Below are positions 27,050 to 36,196 of a stretch of DNA of 64,000 nt, in pieces; positions within the stretch are counted from its first letter, which is position 1; each line of letters opens with the position of its first letter. The stretch is from positions 48,744 to 112,743 of the forward strand of contig NZ_JASCXW010000004.1 in NCBI RefSeq assembly GCF_030012175.1, written 5' to 3'. The notes beneath the pieces were generated by a model that was not told the DNA's origin, searched no databases, and saw only the letters and a program-made list of their open reading frames with translations. This DNA is from Peloplasma aerotolerans (GTDB taxonomy: Bacteria > Bacillota_I > Bacilli_A > Acholeplasmatales > Acholeplasmataceae). A program made the translations under genes and the position numbers.

Positions 27050-28168
27050 TTAGATTAGATTTTGATCCCATAATTCAATAAATTCAATTAACTCTTTGTA
27101 TGTTGGGCTTTTAGCGTTTCTTACATAATATCCACTCGTCGACATTCCCATTAACAAGGCTTCATCTGGACTTAACCCAAGCATTAAACCTAATGTTAAT
27201 CCTGCATTAAAATTATCCCCTGCACCTGTTGTCAATTTAGGATTAGAAACATAGGGTCCCAGTTCCTCATAATAAGTGTTCTCGATGGTAATACACGATT
27301 TGTTAACAGGATGTATAACAACACCGTAGATACCTAATGAATTGTATAAAGCTTGACTTAGATCCTTTAGATGATCAGATGTCTCATTCGTTTTATAAAC
27401 TCCTAAGACATTTCCAATATCAAATGCTTCTTTTTTATTTAAACCTAAAATAACATTGAAGTGAGAATTGAACAATTTTAAAACATTTAATGCATCAATA
27501 ATATCCTCATTTTCTCTTTTCTCTGGATCTGCTAAATCAACAAAAAAGAGTGGTTTATTTTTATGTATGGGTAATTGAGGCAATATATGGATTATAAGTT
27601 TGTTCCATAAATCGGTCATATTAGGTATCATAGACCAATTAACAGTCGCAAGCATATTTGCATTGCTTAATAAGTTCAACAATTGAGATTCACCAACGAC
27701 ATCTAATAGTTTTTCATAAGTAATATCGTTTAAATACGCCATTTTACCTAACATTAATTTCCCATCATGAAACTCTAGGGCATCTGTGTGACCATTAATT
27801 GCAAGTGAGTAAACATTTACTTTGTTAACCATTTCCTTAAAGACATCATCGATATGTGGTGCACCAAGTGCGCCAATATAGGTAATGGATGGCTGATGCA
27901 TTGCTAGAGCATTACACATAATAGGTCCATTCCCACCTATTTTTTTTTGCATAGGAATCAATTCTATGTTGGTGGATAACCCACTAGCTTTTGCTATTCT
28001 AGTCGCAAGAGCACCAATTGTCTCGATTCTAGTATAATTATCCTTATCAACCCATTTGTCGACTAAATGAATAATTTCATCGACAAATCCATCAAGTCCA
28101 ATGACCATGTTCAATTGTTTAGGATCTTTTTGCTTAAGTTTTTTTACCAATTCTAGTTTTTTACTCAT
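27050..28168 (-). CDS. PfkB-family carbohydrate kinase
   Basis: A 372-residue cytoplasmic kinase of the ribokinase/PfkB fold. The C-terminal signature TTGAGDNFNAGL holds the catalytic Asp of the GAGD motif; the N-terminal half has the sugar-site glycine-rich segment KKIGGNGPIMCNALA. It is somewhat longer than typical PfkB enzymes (about 300-340) and I cannot assign the substrate. It sits on the minus strand between two mannosidase units. No GlcNAc, mannose or ROK kinase is seen in the window, so it is a candidate for phosphorylating a sugar freed from the glycan (GlcNAc or mannose), which NagA or an isomerase would then use. Its promoter lacks the GntR-type operator. Confidence 0.75.
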   Translation of the reverse strand: MSKKLELVKKLKQKDPKQLNMVIGLDGFVDEIIHLVDKWVDKDNYTRIETIGALATRIAKASGLSTNIELIPMQKKIGGNGPIMCNALAMHQPSITYIGALGAPHIDDVFKEMVNKVNVYSLAINGHTDALEFHDGKLMLGKMAYLNDITYEKLLDVVGESQLLNLLSNANMLATVNWSMIPNMTDLWNKLIIHILPQLPIHKNKPLFFVDLADPEKRENEDIIDALNVLKLFNSHFNVILGLNKKEAFDIGNVLGVYKTNETSDHLKDLSQALYNSLGIYGVVIHPVNKSCITIENTYYEELGPYVSNPKLTTGAGDNFNAGLTLGLMLGLSPDEALLMGMSTSGYYVRNAKSPTYKELIEFIELWDQNLI

Positions 28169-28207
28169 ATCATTACTCCTCGATGTTAATTTTATGATAA
28201 CAAAAAT

Positions 28208-28236
28208 AGTATACCAAAAAAAAGGTGTAAGAACAA
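28208..28236 (-). promoter_or_regulatory. Promoter of the PfkB-type kinase gene
   Basis: On the minus strand TTGTTC (complement of 28231-28236) and TATACT (complement of 28208-28213) are 17 bases apart. No TAGACA-type operator is near it. Confidence 0.6.
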
Positions 28237-28287
28237 TTGATTTTCTTTAAAATAATCTCTTATATTTACTAAAATCATAAGATGTCA

Positions 28288-28331
28288 TTGTAATCTTGAA
28301 CATCCTAGTTTAAAATAGATGTGTATAGACA
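28288..28331 (+). promoter_or_regulatory. Promoter and downstream GntR-type operator of the divergent GH38-like gene
   Basis: TTGTAA (28288-28293) and TAAAAT (28311-28316) are 17 bases apart. TGTATAGACA (28322-28331) lies at the expected transcription start, where a repressor would block promoter clearance. Confidence 0.65.
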
Positions 28332-28355
28332 AGCTAAATTAATAGAGGAGCATAT

Positions 28356-30788
28356 ATGAAAATATTTCTAATGCAACAAACACATACAGATATTGGGTAT
28401 ACTGATCGCCAAGAGAAGATTACTAAATTCCATATTGACTATATTAAACAAGCAATTCGAATCTCTGAAAAAATAGACCAGGGATTTGAAAAGTTTAAAG
28501 GATTTGTTTGGAACAATGAGTCTTTTTGGATTATTGAGCGCTTCCTGGAGTCTACAGATAACCAGTGGAAACAGCGTTTACTTGAAGCAATCAATAGAGG
28601 TCACATCCAATTAACCTCTAATTACTTAAATTTAAGTGATCTCGTTGATATTGATATTCTAAAAAAATACTTAAAAAAAGCTCAACAGTTCGGTGAAAAA
28701 CATCAAATTCGTATAGATAGCGCAATCTCAATGGATGTCAATGGATGGAGTTATGGTTATTTGGACGCTATGTTAGAAGCTGGTGTTAAGCATTTTTATA
28801 CTTGCGTACATAATCATCATGGTCTCGTTCCATTTAATAAGATACATATGCCCTTTTATTGGGAAAATGAAAGTGGAGAAAAACTGCTTGTTTGGCATGG
28901 AGATCACTATGCCGAAGGGAATGCAGCTGATATTCATGCGAAAGTCATGGGTGAAGTTATAAATCAAGATATTGAAACTCAAGCAATCGTTAAAACAGAG
29001 CAACTAGAACGCATTAAAAACTATCTAGATGATTACATGGATTCGATGCATGCGCAAGGATATACCTTTGATTTCCTACCCTTGATGTCATTAGGTCTTT
29101 TTGTGGATAATGCACCACCTAATGCTCATGTAATGGAAGTAGTTTCAGCATTTAATCAAGTTTATGAAAAAGACTATCAAGTTGAAATGATTGGTATACA
29201 TGATTTTTTTGATTACGTAAAATCATTACCTATCGAAATCCCTACTTATAAAGGTGATTGGAATGATTGGTGGAGTGATGGTTACATGTCAACCCCCCAA
29301 AGTGTTGTTGATTATAAAGAGGCTTTGAGAAATTATCGTAAAATCATATTATTGCAGAAAAATGGTGTTTCTTTCGATCAATCAAAAATAGATACCTTAG
29401 AATATCAGCTCATCATGTTTGCTGAACACACGTGGGGTTACTTTACTTCAGTATCTGAACCCTGGAACAAAATGACAAAAAAACTTCAAAGCCGTAAAGA
29501 AATGTTTGCAGCAAAGGCGAACGAGCTAGCAGATATATTGCTCGATGATTTTACAGAATCACATGGCGAAATATTAAAATCAACAGGTAGACCATTACAT
29601 TATGAAGTCATCAACCCCTATCCAAATGAAAGAATAGAGATGATTAAGTTTTATATTAACTGGTGGGATGAGTTTATCATCAAAGATGGTTATCAAATAA
29701 GAAATACAAAAACGGATACTGTCTTAGACCATCAAGAGATTAGAATTGATGAAAATGCACGTAGAGAAATTCGTACAACTATTGTACTTAAGCCTTACGA
29801 AAGATTGGTTTTGAAGATTGAACCCGTCATGAAAAGAAAGCGATTAGTTCCACTTGATCCTCTCATAACAAATGATACAGATTATGACTTTATTTCTCCA
29901 TATGTTGACACTCAAGTATTCGCAACTTCATTTTATATCGAAACACCTTATATGAAGTTAGCATGGAGTAAAGCATTAGGTATCCATACATTTTTTGATA
30001 AAAAAATTAAGGAAAACCTCATTAGGAAAGATTCTGAAACAGGTTTATTTACACCGATTTATGAGAAAAGTGAAGTTGAGTATCAATATAAAATGCGTGT
30101 TCCGGAGATGCGCTCAATTCGCGGAGATTATGGAAGAAATAGAAAAATCTTCTCTACATTAAGAGATTATGGGCGACTAATCAACGTCAAAGTTTACGAT
30201 AAAGGTCCTTTAGTTGCTAGAGTGCATTTAAAATATCAAATGAAGGGATCAACTTTTACAATTGTTGAACTTACTGCATATCATAACCAACCAAGACTCG
30301 ATGTCTCTTTAATCATGCAAAAAGATACTGTTTGGGAACCAGAAAGTATATATCTAGCAATGCCGTTAACTACACAAAATTCAAATGAGACCCTATATAT
30401 CGATAAAGTTGGATCTATAATTAGACCTAGAGTTGATCAACTTCCATATTCATGTGCTCTTTTTTATACAACACAAATAGGATATGCTTTATCTTCGGAG
30501 AAGCGGTCAATTCTAGTCAATCTAAAAGATACACCTTTACTTCATTTAGGTAGTTTAGAACCTGGATTAATCGTTTATCACGATAAAAAACAACCAAATG
30601 TAGATAAGCAATACATTTGGGTGATGAACAATTATTGGGAAACCAACTTCGCTACAAATTTAGGTGGTTTTTATAAATTCGATTATTCCATTTTTCTAGA
30701 TCAACCAACTTCTGATAAAAAACAGTTACTCGAAAATTTGAAAAATCTAGAAAGACAATCCATTATTTTCCAGTCCTTAAATAAATAA
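28356..30788 (+). CDS. Divergent GH38-like glycosidase (GH38 N-terminal barrel; DUF5054-like)
   Basis: An 810-residue cytoplasmic protein. The zinc-site motif of GH38 barrels stands at the very N-terminus (QQTHTDIGYTD, H10 and D12), so the usual N-terminal beta-domain is absent. D127 in ISMDVNGWSYGYL takes the place of the GH38 nucleophile, but the surrounding sequence is unlike the PDxFGY of the other three paralogues. FAEHTWGYF near residue 355 may supply the later histidine. The C-terminal half is beta-rich as in the superfamily. The motif style resembles GH38-related proteins annotated with DUF5054 (from memory). It is a single-gene unit under the locus operator and ends at a bidirectional terminator. 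Its substrate may differ from that of the classical mannosidases. Confidence 0.75.
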   Translation: MKIFLMQQTHTDIGYTDRQEKITKFHIDYIKQAIRISEKIDQGFEKFKGFVWNNESFWIIERFLESTDNQWKQRLLEAINRGHIQLTSNYLNLSDLVDIDILKKYLKKAQQFGEKHQIRIDSAISMDVNGWSYGYLDAMLEAGVKHFYTCVHNHHGLVPFNKIHMPFYWENESGEKLLVWHGDHYAEGNAADIHAKVMGEVINQDIETQAIVKTEQLERIKNYLDDYMDSMHAQGYTFDFLPLMSLGLFVDNAPPNAHVMEVVSAFNQVYEKDYQVEMIGIHDFFDYVKSLPIEIPTYKGDWNDWWSDGYMSTPQSVVDYKEALRNYRKIILLQKNGVSFDQSKIDTLEYQLIMFAEHTWGYFTSVSEPWNKMTKKLQSRKEMFAAKANELADILLDDFTESHGEILKSTGRPLHYEVINPYPNERIEMIKFYINWWDEFIIKDGYQIRNTKTDTVLDHQEIRIDENARREIRTTIVLKPYERLVLKIEPVMKRKRLVPLDPLITNDTDYDFISPYVDTQVFATSFYIETPYMKLAWSKALGIHTFFDKKIKENLIRKDSETGLFTPIYEKSEVEYQYKMRVPEMRSIRGDYGRNRKIFSTLRDYGRLINVKVYDKGPLVARVHLKYQMKGSTFTIVELTAYHNQPRLDVSLIMQKDTVWEPESIYLAMPLTTQNSNETLYIDKVGSIIRPRVDQLPYSCALFYTTQIGYALSSEKRSILVNLKDTPLLHLGSLEPGLIVYHDKKQPNVDKQYIWVMNNYWETNFATNLGGFYKFDYSIFLDQPTSDKKQLLENLKNLERQSIIFQSLNK

Positions 30789-30818
30789 AAAAGGCTCCTG
30801 GGGAGAAAAGCCTTTTTT
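30787..30818. terminator. Bidirectional terminator between the GH38-like gene and nagB
   Basis: AAAAAAGGCT (30787-30796) pairs with AGCCTTTTTT (30809-30818), a 10-bp perfect stem with a 12-base loop. Confidence 0.88.
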
Positions 30819-30819
30819 A

Positions 30820-31572
30820 TTAAAACTGGAGGGTGGAAATATCTAGTGCTGCATGATGATCTAGATAAATATAAACAAGCGGATGTTTCTTCAAAATAGA
30901 TGCTGGAAATGATTCTGTTATTTGACCATCAATTAATGTTTTGATGGTTTTTCTTTTATTGCTTCCACTTGCAAGCAGTAAAATTTTTCCAGCTTTCATA
31001 ATATCGTCAATTCCCATTGTAATTGCCTGTTTTGGGATATTATTTGTATCTTTAAAATAGATCTGATTATCATAAATGGTAGATTCAGTTAAGTCTGCTA
31101 AATGTACTTTTGAATCGAACTTTGTTCCTGGTTCATTAAATCCTATGTGTCCATTTGATCCGATACCTAGAATTTGTATATCAATTTTATGTTCTGAAAG
31201 CAACTTCTGATAGTCATCAATATTTTGCTCAATATCTTTTGATAACGATGGTAGATGTATCCTGTTTTCATCAAAATCTAAGTGCTGAAATAAATGTTTT
31301 TGCATATAAACATTATAAGAATCTGATGATTTTTCATCCAAGCCAACATACTCATCCAAGTTAAACGTTGTAACTTGTTTAAATGAAACATTTTGCTCTT
31401 TTGCCTTCTTAACTAACGACTTGTATAGACCTTTAGGCGTATTACCTGTTGCTAAACCTATCACTGCATTGGGCTTTTTCTTTATAAAATCGAGAATTTC
31501 TTGTGCTGCTAATTCACATACACTATCAAATGACTTGTCTATAAAAATATTAAAATTACCGATTTTTTTCAT
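30820..31572 (-). CDS. nagB: Glucosamine-6-phosphate deaminase
   Basis: Converts glucosamine-6-phosphate to fructose-6-phosphate and ammonia. The 250-residue length is usual. Signatures: GLATGNTPKGLY (phosphate loop), TFNLDEYVGL, and GIGSNGHIGFNEPG (active-site segment). Its start overlaps the 3' end of nagA by 17 bases, so the two are coupled. With nagA it forms a minus-strand operon divergent from the GntR regulator. It is the exit point that feeds GlcNAc from N-glycan cores into glycolysis, opposing GlmS. Confidence 0.96.
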   Translation of the reverse strand: MKKIGNFNIFIDKSFDSVCELAAQEILDFIKKKPNAVIGLATGNTPKGLYKSLVKKAKEQNVSFKQVTTFNLDEYVGLDEKSSDSYNVYMQKHLFQHLDFDENRIHLPSLSKDIEQNIDDYQKLLSEHKIDIQILGIGSNGHIGFNEPGTKFDSKVHLADLTESTIYDNQIYFKDTNNIPKQAITMGIDDIMKAGKILLLASGSNKRKTIKTLIDGQITESFPASILKKHPLVYIYLDHHAALDISTLQF

Positions 31573-32710
31573 ATGCTATTTTACCTCTACAAATTGTCAT
31601 TTGTAGATCAAAATTGGTATCTAAAATAACAAGATCTGCGTCTTTACCAACTTCAATTGAACCCTTTCGGTCATATATTCCTAGTTTTTTAGCAGGATTT
31701 TTCGATGCTAATTTCACAGCTTCCTCCAAAGAAATATCAAAGACTTTGATAACATGTTTCACAGCATCTAGCATACTTAATACTCCTCCAGCAAGAACTC
31801 CATTTCTTAACCTTGCAGTTTGATTATGAACATGAACTTTTTGACCACCTAAGTCGTAAATACCATCTGTCAATCCCTTGGCACGCATTGAATCTGTTAT
31901 TAATGTTAAACGCTCCGTATTTTTCGTATTTTTATACAATAGCTTTAGAGCTGGGTCACTAACATGGACACCATCAGCAATCAATTCTGTATACAAATTA
32001 TCATGCAATAACGCTGCACCAACGAGTCCAATATCTCGATGATGTAATGGCGACATTGCGTTGTAGCAATGAGTAATAGAATTTGCTCCAGAGGCTACGG
32101 CTTCCAAAACCTCATCATATGTCGCTTCACTATGCCCTAAAGATGCAATAATACCTTGCTTAGATAAATACTGAATCAATTCATATCCACCCTTAATTTC
32201 AGGTGCTAATGTTACCTTTTTGATTTTTCCATGAGCAGCTTTTTCTAACTCTTTAAAATGACTTATACTAGGTGGAATGACATAATCTTCGCATTGAGCA
32301 CCAATAGATTTTTTATTAATGAATGGACCTTCTAAATGAACACCTAAAATTTCCGAAAAAGGTTGATCATGTGTTTCCATATATGAAGAAATAGTTGATA
32401 AAACTTCTTTCAATAAATCCATTTTTTGTGTCATTGTTGTGGGAAGAAAAGACGTTGTTCCTTCCTTTGCTAAAGCCTTAGCAATAATGTTTAAAGTCTC
32501 AAAACTGTTATCCATGCTGTCTGCGTTCATTGCTCCATGTATATGTTCATCTATAAAACCTGGAAGAATGTAAACTGATGTTGGAAAGGATAGACAACTT
32601 TGACATTCACCTTCCCCAATCATGTCAATTTTACCATCCTTAATTTCGATATTCCCATGGATAAATCCGCTCGGTGTAAGTATTTTAGCGTCCTTTATGC
32701 CTATGCTCAT
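31556..32710 (-). CDS. nagA: N-acetylglucosamine-6-phosphate deacetylase
   Basis: Removes acetate from GlcNAc-6-phosphate in the cytoplasm. The 384-residue amidohydrolase has the metal HxH in PGFIDEHIHGAMNAD, a likely bridging acid in GVHLEGPF, later metal histidines in SLGHSEATY and ITHCYNAMSPLHHRD, and the catalytic Asp region LITDSMRAKG. Start ATG at 32710 has GAGGTG just upstream. It is the first gene of nagA-nagB. The promoter -35 lies in a GntR-type operator, so induction would follow release of the adjacent repressor, most likely by an amino-sugar phosphate as in NagR/DasR systems (inference from family). Confidence 0.96.
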   Translation of the reverse strand: MSIGIKDAKILTPSGFIHGNIEIKDGKIDMIGEGECQSCLSFPTSVYILPGFIDEHIHGAMNADSMDNSFETLNIIAKALAKEGTTSFLPTTMTQKMDLLKEVLSTISSYMETHDQPFSEILGVHLEGPFINKKSIGAQCEDYVIPPSISHFKELEKAAHGKIKKVTLAPEIKGGYELIQYLSKQGIIASLGHSEATYDEVLEAVASGANSITHCYNAMSPLHHRDIGLVGAALLHDNLYTELIADGVHVSDPALKLLYKNTKNTERLTLITDSMRAKGLTDGIYDLGGQKVHVHNQTARLRNGVLAGGVLSMLDAVKHVIKVFDISLEEAVKLASKNPAKKLGIYDRKGSIEVGKDADLVILDTNFDLQMTICRGKIAYEKNR

Positions 32711-32727
32711 GGTATCACCTCAAATCT

Positions 32728-32756
32728 ATTATACTCCATTCAACTTATATAGACAA
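32728..32756 (-). promoter_or_regulatory. nagA-nagB promoter overlapping a GntR-type operator
   Basis: On the minus strand TTGTCT (complement of 32751-32756) and TATAAT (complement of 32728-32733) are 17 bases apart. The -35 is part of ACTTGTCTATATAAGT, a copy of the locus operator. Confidence 0.8.
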
Positions 32757-32781
32757 GTCTTTTTTTATAGATTTATTAAAA

Positions 32782-32852
32782 TATAGACATCACTGACTAG
32801 TTGACTCAAAACTCGGAATGACCTTGTTAATTTAATAAAAATAGTGTATGAT
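32782..32852 (+). promoter_or_regulatory. gntR promoter with upstream operator half-site
   Basis: TTGTTA (32824-32829) and TATGAT (32847-32852) are 17 bases apart and drive the regulator gene. An ATATAGACAT operator half-site lies at 32782-32791, between the two divergent promoters. Confidence 0.6.
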
Positions 32853-32914
32853 TAATCTAGAGAAATACCAATCAATTTAATCAATTGAATCCACACAAGA
32901 AAGAGGTTTTATAT

Positions 32915-33622
32915 ATGCGCATTCCTTCTTACCAATTAATTGAAAATGAAATAAAAGAGAAAATCAAAAAATCTGAACTTAAACATGGTACAAAAATACC
33001 AAGTGAAAATGATTTGAAGGAAACTTATGGAGTATCACGAATGACTGTTAGACAAGCTTTGAATAACTTGGTTAACGATGGATATCTTTATCGTCACAAA
33101 GGTAAAGGAACATTTGTAAATCATACGAAAATGGAAAAGCGCATTCAAGGATTGTTGAGCTTTACAGAAGAGATGCAGTTAATGAATCGCATGGTTACGA
33201 ATAAAATCGCTTCATTTCAAGTTATGAAAGCAACAGAAGAAGTAGCAGCTAAACTATTTTTAGGTAGCGGTGAAGAAGTTTATCGAATTGAAAGAATACG
33301 TTCGGCTGATGGTGTTCCTGTATTATATGAAACTTTATATTTACCTAAAAGAATTTTTAAAGATTTAACTGAATCAATAGTCAAAAATTCACTATACAAC
33401 TATATAGAAAAAGAGTTAAAATTAAGCATCAACTTTTCTATCCAATCAATCGAAGCTGTGAATGCAAATCAAACGGTATCAAATTACTTAGGTATAGCAC
33501 TTGATTATGCAGTTTTGCATATCACTTTAAATACATTTCTAGATAATGGTCATCCATTCGAATATGTATCCTCATATTATCGTGCTGATCAATATAGATT
33601 TATCCAACATGCATTTAGATAA
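32915..33622 (+). CDS. GntR/UTRA transcriptional regulator, NagR (YvoA)-like
   Basis: A 235-residue HutC-subfamily regulator. Residues 1-70 form the winged helix: PSENDLKETYGVSRMTVRQA, then GYLYRHKGKGTFV. Residues about 85-235 form the UTRA ligand domain. The start is ATG 32915, with AAAGAGG ten bases upstream; an in-frame TTG at 32885 has no site. Family members next to nagA-nagB (NagR, DasR) bind palindromes built on TCTAGA and release them with glucosamine-6-P or GlcNAc-6-P. A related palindrome (TTGTCTA/TAGACAA) recurs here at the promoters of at least six transcription units, which makes this protein the likely master repressor of the glycan locus. Confidence 0.88.
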   Translation: MRIPSYQLIENEIKEKIKKSELKHGTKIPSENDLKETYGVSRMTVRQALNNLVNDGYLYRHKGKGTFVNHTKMEKRIQGLLSFTEEMQLMNRMVTNKIASFQVMKATEEVAAKLFLGSGEEVYRIERIRSADGVPVLYETLYLPKRIFKDLTESIVKNSLYNYIEKELKLSINFSIQSIEAVNANQTVSNYLGIALDYAVLHITLNTFLDNGHPFEYVSSYYRADQYRFIQHAFR

Positions 33623-33626
33623 TATA

Positions 33627-33649
33627 AGTCAACTTGGTTGGCTTTTTTT
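33627..33649 (+). terminator. Terminator after gntR
   Basis: AGTCAAC (33627-33633) pairs with GTTGGCT (33637-33643) across a 3-base loop, followed by seven T. Confidence 0.75.
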
Positions 33650-33770
33650 CTTGTCTACACAAGTTTATGCCATGTCTATTTTCAATCTATTTAAACTGTA
33701 TACAAAATTAATGTTGACATCAAAAAAAAATGATGGTAGAATAAAAGCGGTTACACAAGTTGTATATACA
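33650..33770 (+). promoter_or_regulatory. Promoter with multiple operators and a cre-like site, upstream of the lipoprotein/GH85 unit
   Basis: TTGACA (33714-33719) and TAGAAT (33737-33742) are 17 bases apart. Operator-like copies surround it: CTTGTCTACACAAG (33650-33663), ATGTCTATTTT (33672-33682), TGTATACA (33697-33704) and the perfect palindrome TGTATATACA (33761-33770). TAAAAGCGGTTACA (33742-33755) matches the cre consensus at 12 of 14 positions just after the -10. This is the most heavily decorated promoter of the locus. Confidence 0.7.
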
Positions 33771-33823
33771 TTACCTATACAATCAGTGGATAAATCAAAA
33801 AATCTATTTATAAGGAGAAAGAT

Positions 33824-36106
33824 ATGAAAAAGCTGTTTTTTGTAGTCTTATTACTGCTTTTCAGTATGGGATTAGCATCATGTGGTAACAGTGATGAAAT
33901 CTTAACTGAAATAACGGACCTGAAAGACGGTATTGAAGCCTTAGAAGAATCATTAGGTGTAGATATCGATGAATTGAGAAGCTTAATTGCTGAATTACGT
34001 GCTTCTGTCGATCAAGCAAATGATGCTATCGATGAATTATCCGGAGATCTTGATGATACAAATGATGCAATCAGTCAAATCAATACTGATCTTGCTGCAT
34101 TAGAAGTTGAAATTCAAGCTCTAGTCGCTGATTTACTTGAAGCGAATGGAAAGATTAACGATGCAGATCTTGCAATTGCTCAACTTACTGAGTTAGTAAC
34201 AATGTATATTGAATTTGAAGCATTCGATGTTGAAGCATTAGCTACTCCATTAGATTCATATTTCGTTGAATTACCAAATGAATCAGAAAGAGGAGCAAGT
34301 TATGATATTACTTGGTCATCACAAAGTTCAAGATTTGTCTTCCGTGAAGTCTTAGTTGAAGAAGAAATTGAAGAAGAAATGGTTGCTAGAAATGCATTTG
34401 GTGCTGTTATCCTTCCTCATAGAACTACCCAACAGAATCTAGTATTAACAGCAACATTCACTTCTGGACAATTTGTGTTTGAAAAAAGCTTTGATGTTGT
34501 TTTGCCACTGAGTGGTTATGATTCATATGCGAATGTTCAAAGCGCACTTATAACAACTAATAATAGAGTGCATTCAATGATTGGTGTTGTATATGGCACA
34601 TATACAGATGCAAATGATAATGAATTCTACTTAATCGTAGATGTTGATGGAAGAACAACTATTAATCAAGACGATGAAGAAGTTGCTTTACCAAATGCTT
34701 TCAAGAGAGTTTTAATTCAAGAAAATACTCCTGAATTAGAAATTGGTGATGAAGTATACATTATTGGACGTAATACAAGAAATGGTACTGGTAGATTCTT
34801 CTCCCCAACGATGAACAACGTATATTTCGTTGATAATGTAACAACTGCTCATGTACTAAGTAAAGGTAATGAAACACACATTACACAAACTGCAATGTTT
34901 GCTCATGAATTTACATCCTTAGCTGAAGCTGGAAACACTGCGAAAGGTTATGAGTATTTAGTAACTGGACAATTATTCAAGTCAGTTGAAGAAAGATTCT
35001 TACCAGGTGCAACTGATGGTGATCCATTATATGACACTGATATCTACTTTGTAGAGTTTAATGATAGAAGAATGGAATTTTATGGATTAACTGAAGATCA
35101 AATTACATTATTTGATTCACTAGACGGAGCATTTGTTTCTATTCCAGTATTCTATGCTGATTATGAAAGCATGTTCGGTGAAAACTTAAACCGTGCACAA
35201 TATATTGGTGATGGTACAGATATCGTCGAACTAGATGCACAAGAAATTATGGATTTAATCGTTGGTTTATTCGATAGAGTTATTCCTGAAGAATATGTTT
35301 CTACTCAAGACCAAAGTTTCGTACTTCCTGTTGGTAGAAAATGGGATGCAACTAACGAAAATATTGAATATTTAGATGTTGTTTGGACTTCAAACAATAC
35401 TGAATTAACTGCATTCACAGCTGCTGGTGGTGTTCAAATATCTGCACCATTTGAAGAAACAACCATTACTGTTACTGCATTGATTAAAGTATTCGATTAC
35501 GAAACAGGAACTGAAGAAAATCCAGTATTTATTGAAACAACATTAAACTATGAATTCACATTAAAGACAAATATGATTCATTGGGATGACTTAGAAGTTG
35601 TTGGATTTACTGTTGCAGATATTGACTGGTTAGAAGGTATGTTATTAGACGATGAAGATGAATACTGGGATACTTGGACATATGGTCCTCCAGGAGAACG
35701 TCGTTCTAATCAAGATAACATTCATAAAATCGTTGATGGTGACAGAACTGAATTGTTTGCTATCGAAGTTGAAGCAAGATCAAGTGGTTGGAATGATTAC
35801 GTTATTATAGATATTGAATTCGCTCAAGCTGAAACAATCAATAGCGTTCTTGTTGACAGTGGTGTAACTGGTAATGACAAGATTAGAGGATATGAGTTAT
35901 ATGTATGGGATGCTGTTGAAGAAGAATGGACTATGGTTTATTCAATTACAAACGTTCCAAACAATGCTTTATCTTATCATATTGCTAGCTTTGATGACGT
36001 TGAAACAACTCAATTAAGAATTCGTATCACTGACTCTGACCAAAAATTCTGGGCTTGCTGCTACACAGTAAGACTTTCAGAAATCCAAATCTTTAAAGCA
36101 GAGTAA
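33824..36106 (+). CDS. Surface lipoprotein with coiled-coil stalk, Ig-like domains and C-terminal discoidin-like domain
   Basis: A 760-residue lipoprotein: signal peptide with lipobox LASC (Cys20). Residues about 25-125 are a heptad-rich coiled coil (many ELR/IDEL/LEVEIQ segments). Ig-like beta segments follow at about 130-215 and 490-585 (both contain a VxWTS or ITWSS strand), with a middle beta-barrel-like region (about 235-340). The C-terminal 150 residues look like an F5/8 type C (CBM32-like) carbohydrate-binding domain, with KIVDGDRTELF, YVIIDIEFAQAETINSVLV and LSEIQIF. No catalytic domain is recognised. It is directly upstream of the GH85 lipoprotein and under the same operator-rich promoter, so it may capture glycoprotein or glycan at the surface for GH85. 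Confidence 0.65.
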   Translation: MKKLFFVVLLLLFSMGLASCGNSDEILTEITDLKDGIEALEESLGVDIDELRSLIAELRASVDQANDAIDELSGDLDDTNDAISQINTDLAALEVEIQALVADLLEANGKINDADLAIAQLTELVTMYIEFEAFDVEALATPLDSYFVELPNESERGASYDITWSSQSSRFVFREVLVEEEIEEEMVARNAFGAVILPHRTTQQNLVLTATFTSGQFVFEKSFDVVLPLSGYDSYANVQSALITTNNRVHSMIGVVYGTYTDANDNEFYLIVDVDGRTTINQDDEEVALPNAFKRVLIQENTPELEIGDEVYIIGRNTRNGTGRFFSPTMNNVYFVDNVTTAHVLSKGNETHITQTAMFAHEFTSLAEAGNTAKGYEYLVTGQLFKSVEERFLPGATDGDPLYDTDIYFVEFNDRRMEFYGLTEDQITLFDSLDGAFVSIPVFYADYESMFGENLNRAQYIGDGTDIVELDAQEIMDLIVGLFDRVIPEEYVSTQDQSFVLPVGRKWDATNENIEYLDVVWTSNNTELTAFTAAGGVQISAPFEETTITVTALIKVFDYETGTEENPVFIETTLNYEFTLKTNMIHWDDLEVVGFTVADIDWLEGMLLDDEDEYWDTWTYGPPGERRSNQDNIHKIVDGDRTELFAIEVEARSSGWNDYVIIDIEFAQAETINSVLVDSGVTGNDKIRGYELYVWDAVEEEWTMVYSITNVPNNALSYHIASFDDVETTQLRIRITDSDQKFWACCYTVRLSEIQIFKAE

Positions 36107-36127
36107 TTAATCATTATTTGATATGAC

Positions 36128-36168
36128 AAGATGGGGAGTCACTCAATATGGCTTCCCATCTTTCTTTT
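36128..36168 (+). terminator. Hairpin between the lipoprotein and GH85 genes (possible partial terminator)
   Basis: AAGATGGGGAGTC (36128-36140) pairs with GGCTTCCCATCTT (36150-36162), 13 pairs including two G-U, followed by TCTTTTC. It would lower GH85 expression relative to the upstream lipoprotein. No separate promoter for GH85 was seen. Confidence 0.65.
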
Positions 36169-36196
36169 CAAAATAAAAAAGGAGAATGATGAAAAA

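Noticed and set aside
33546..33827. 93-codon plus-strand open frame after gntR
   Set aside because: It runs through the gntR terminator, the operator cluster and the promoter of the next gene.
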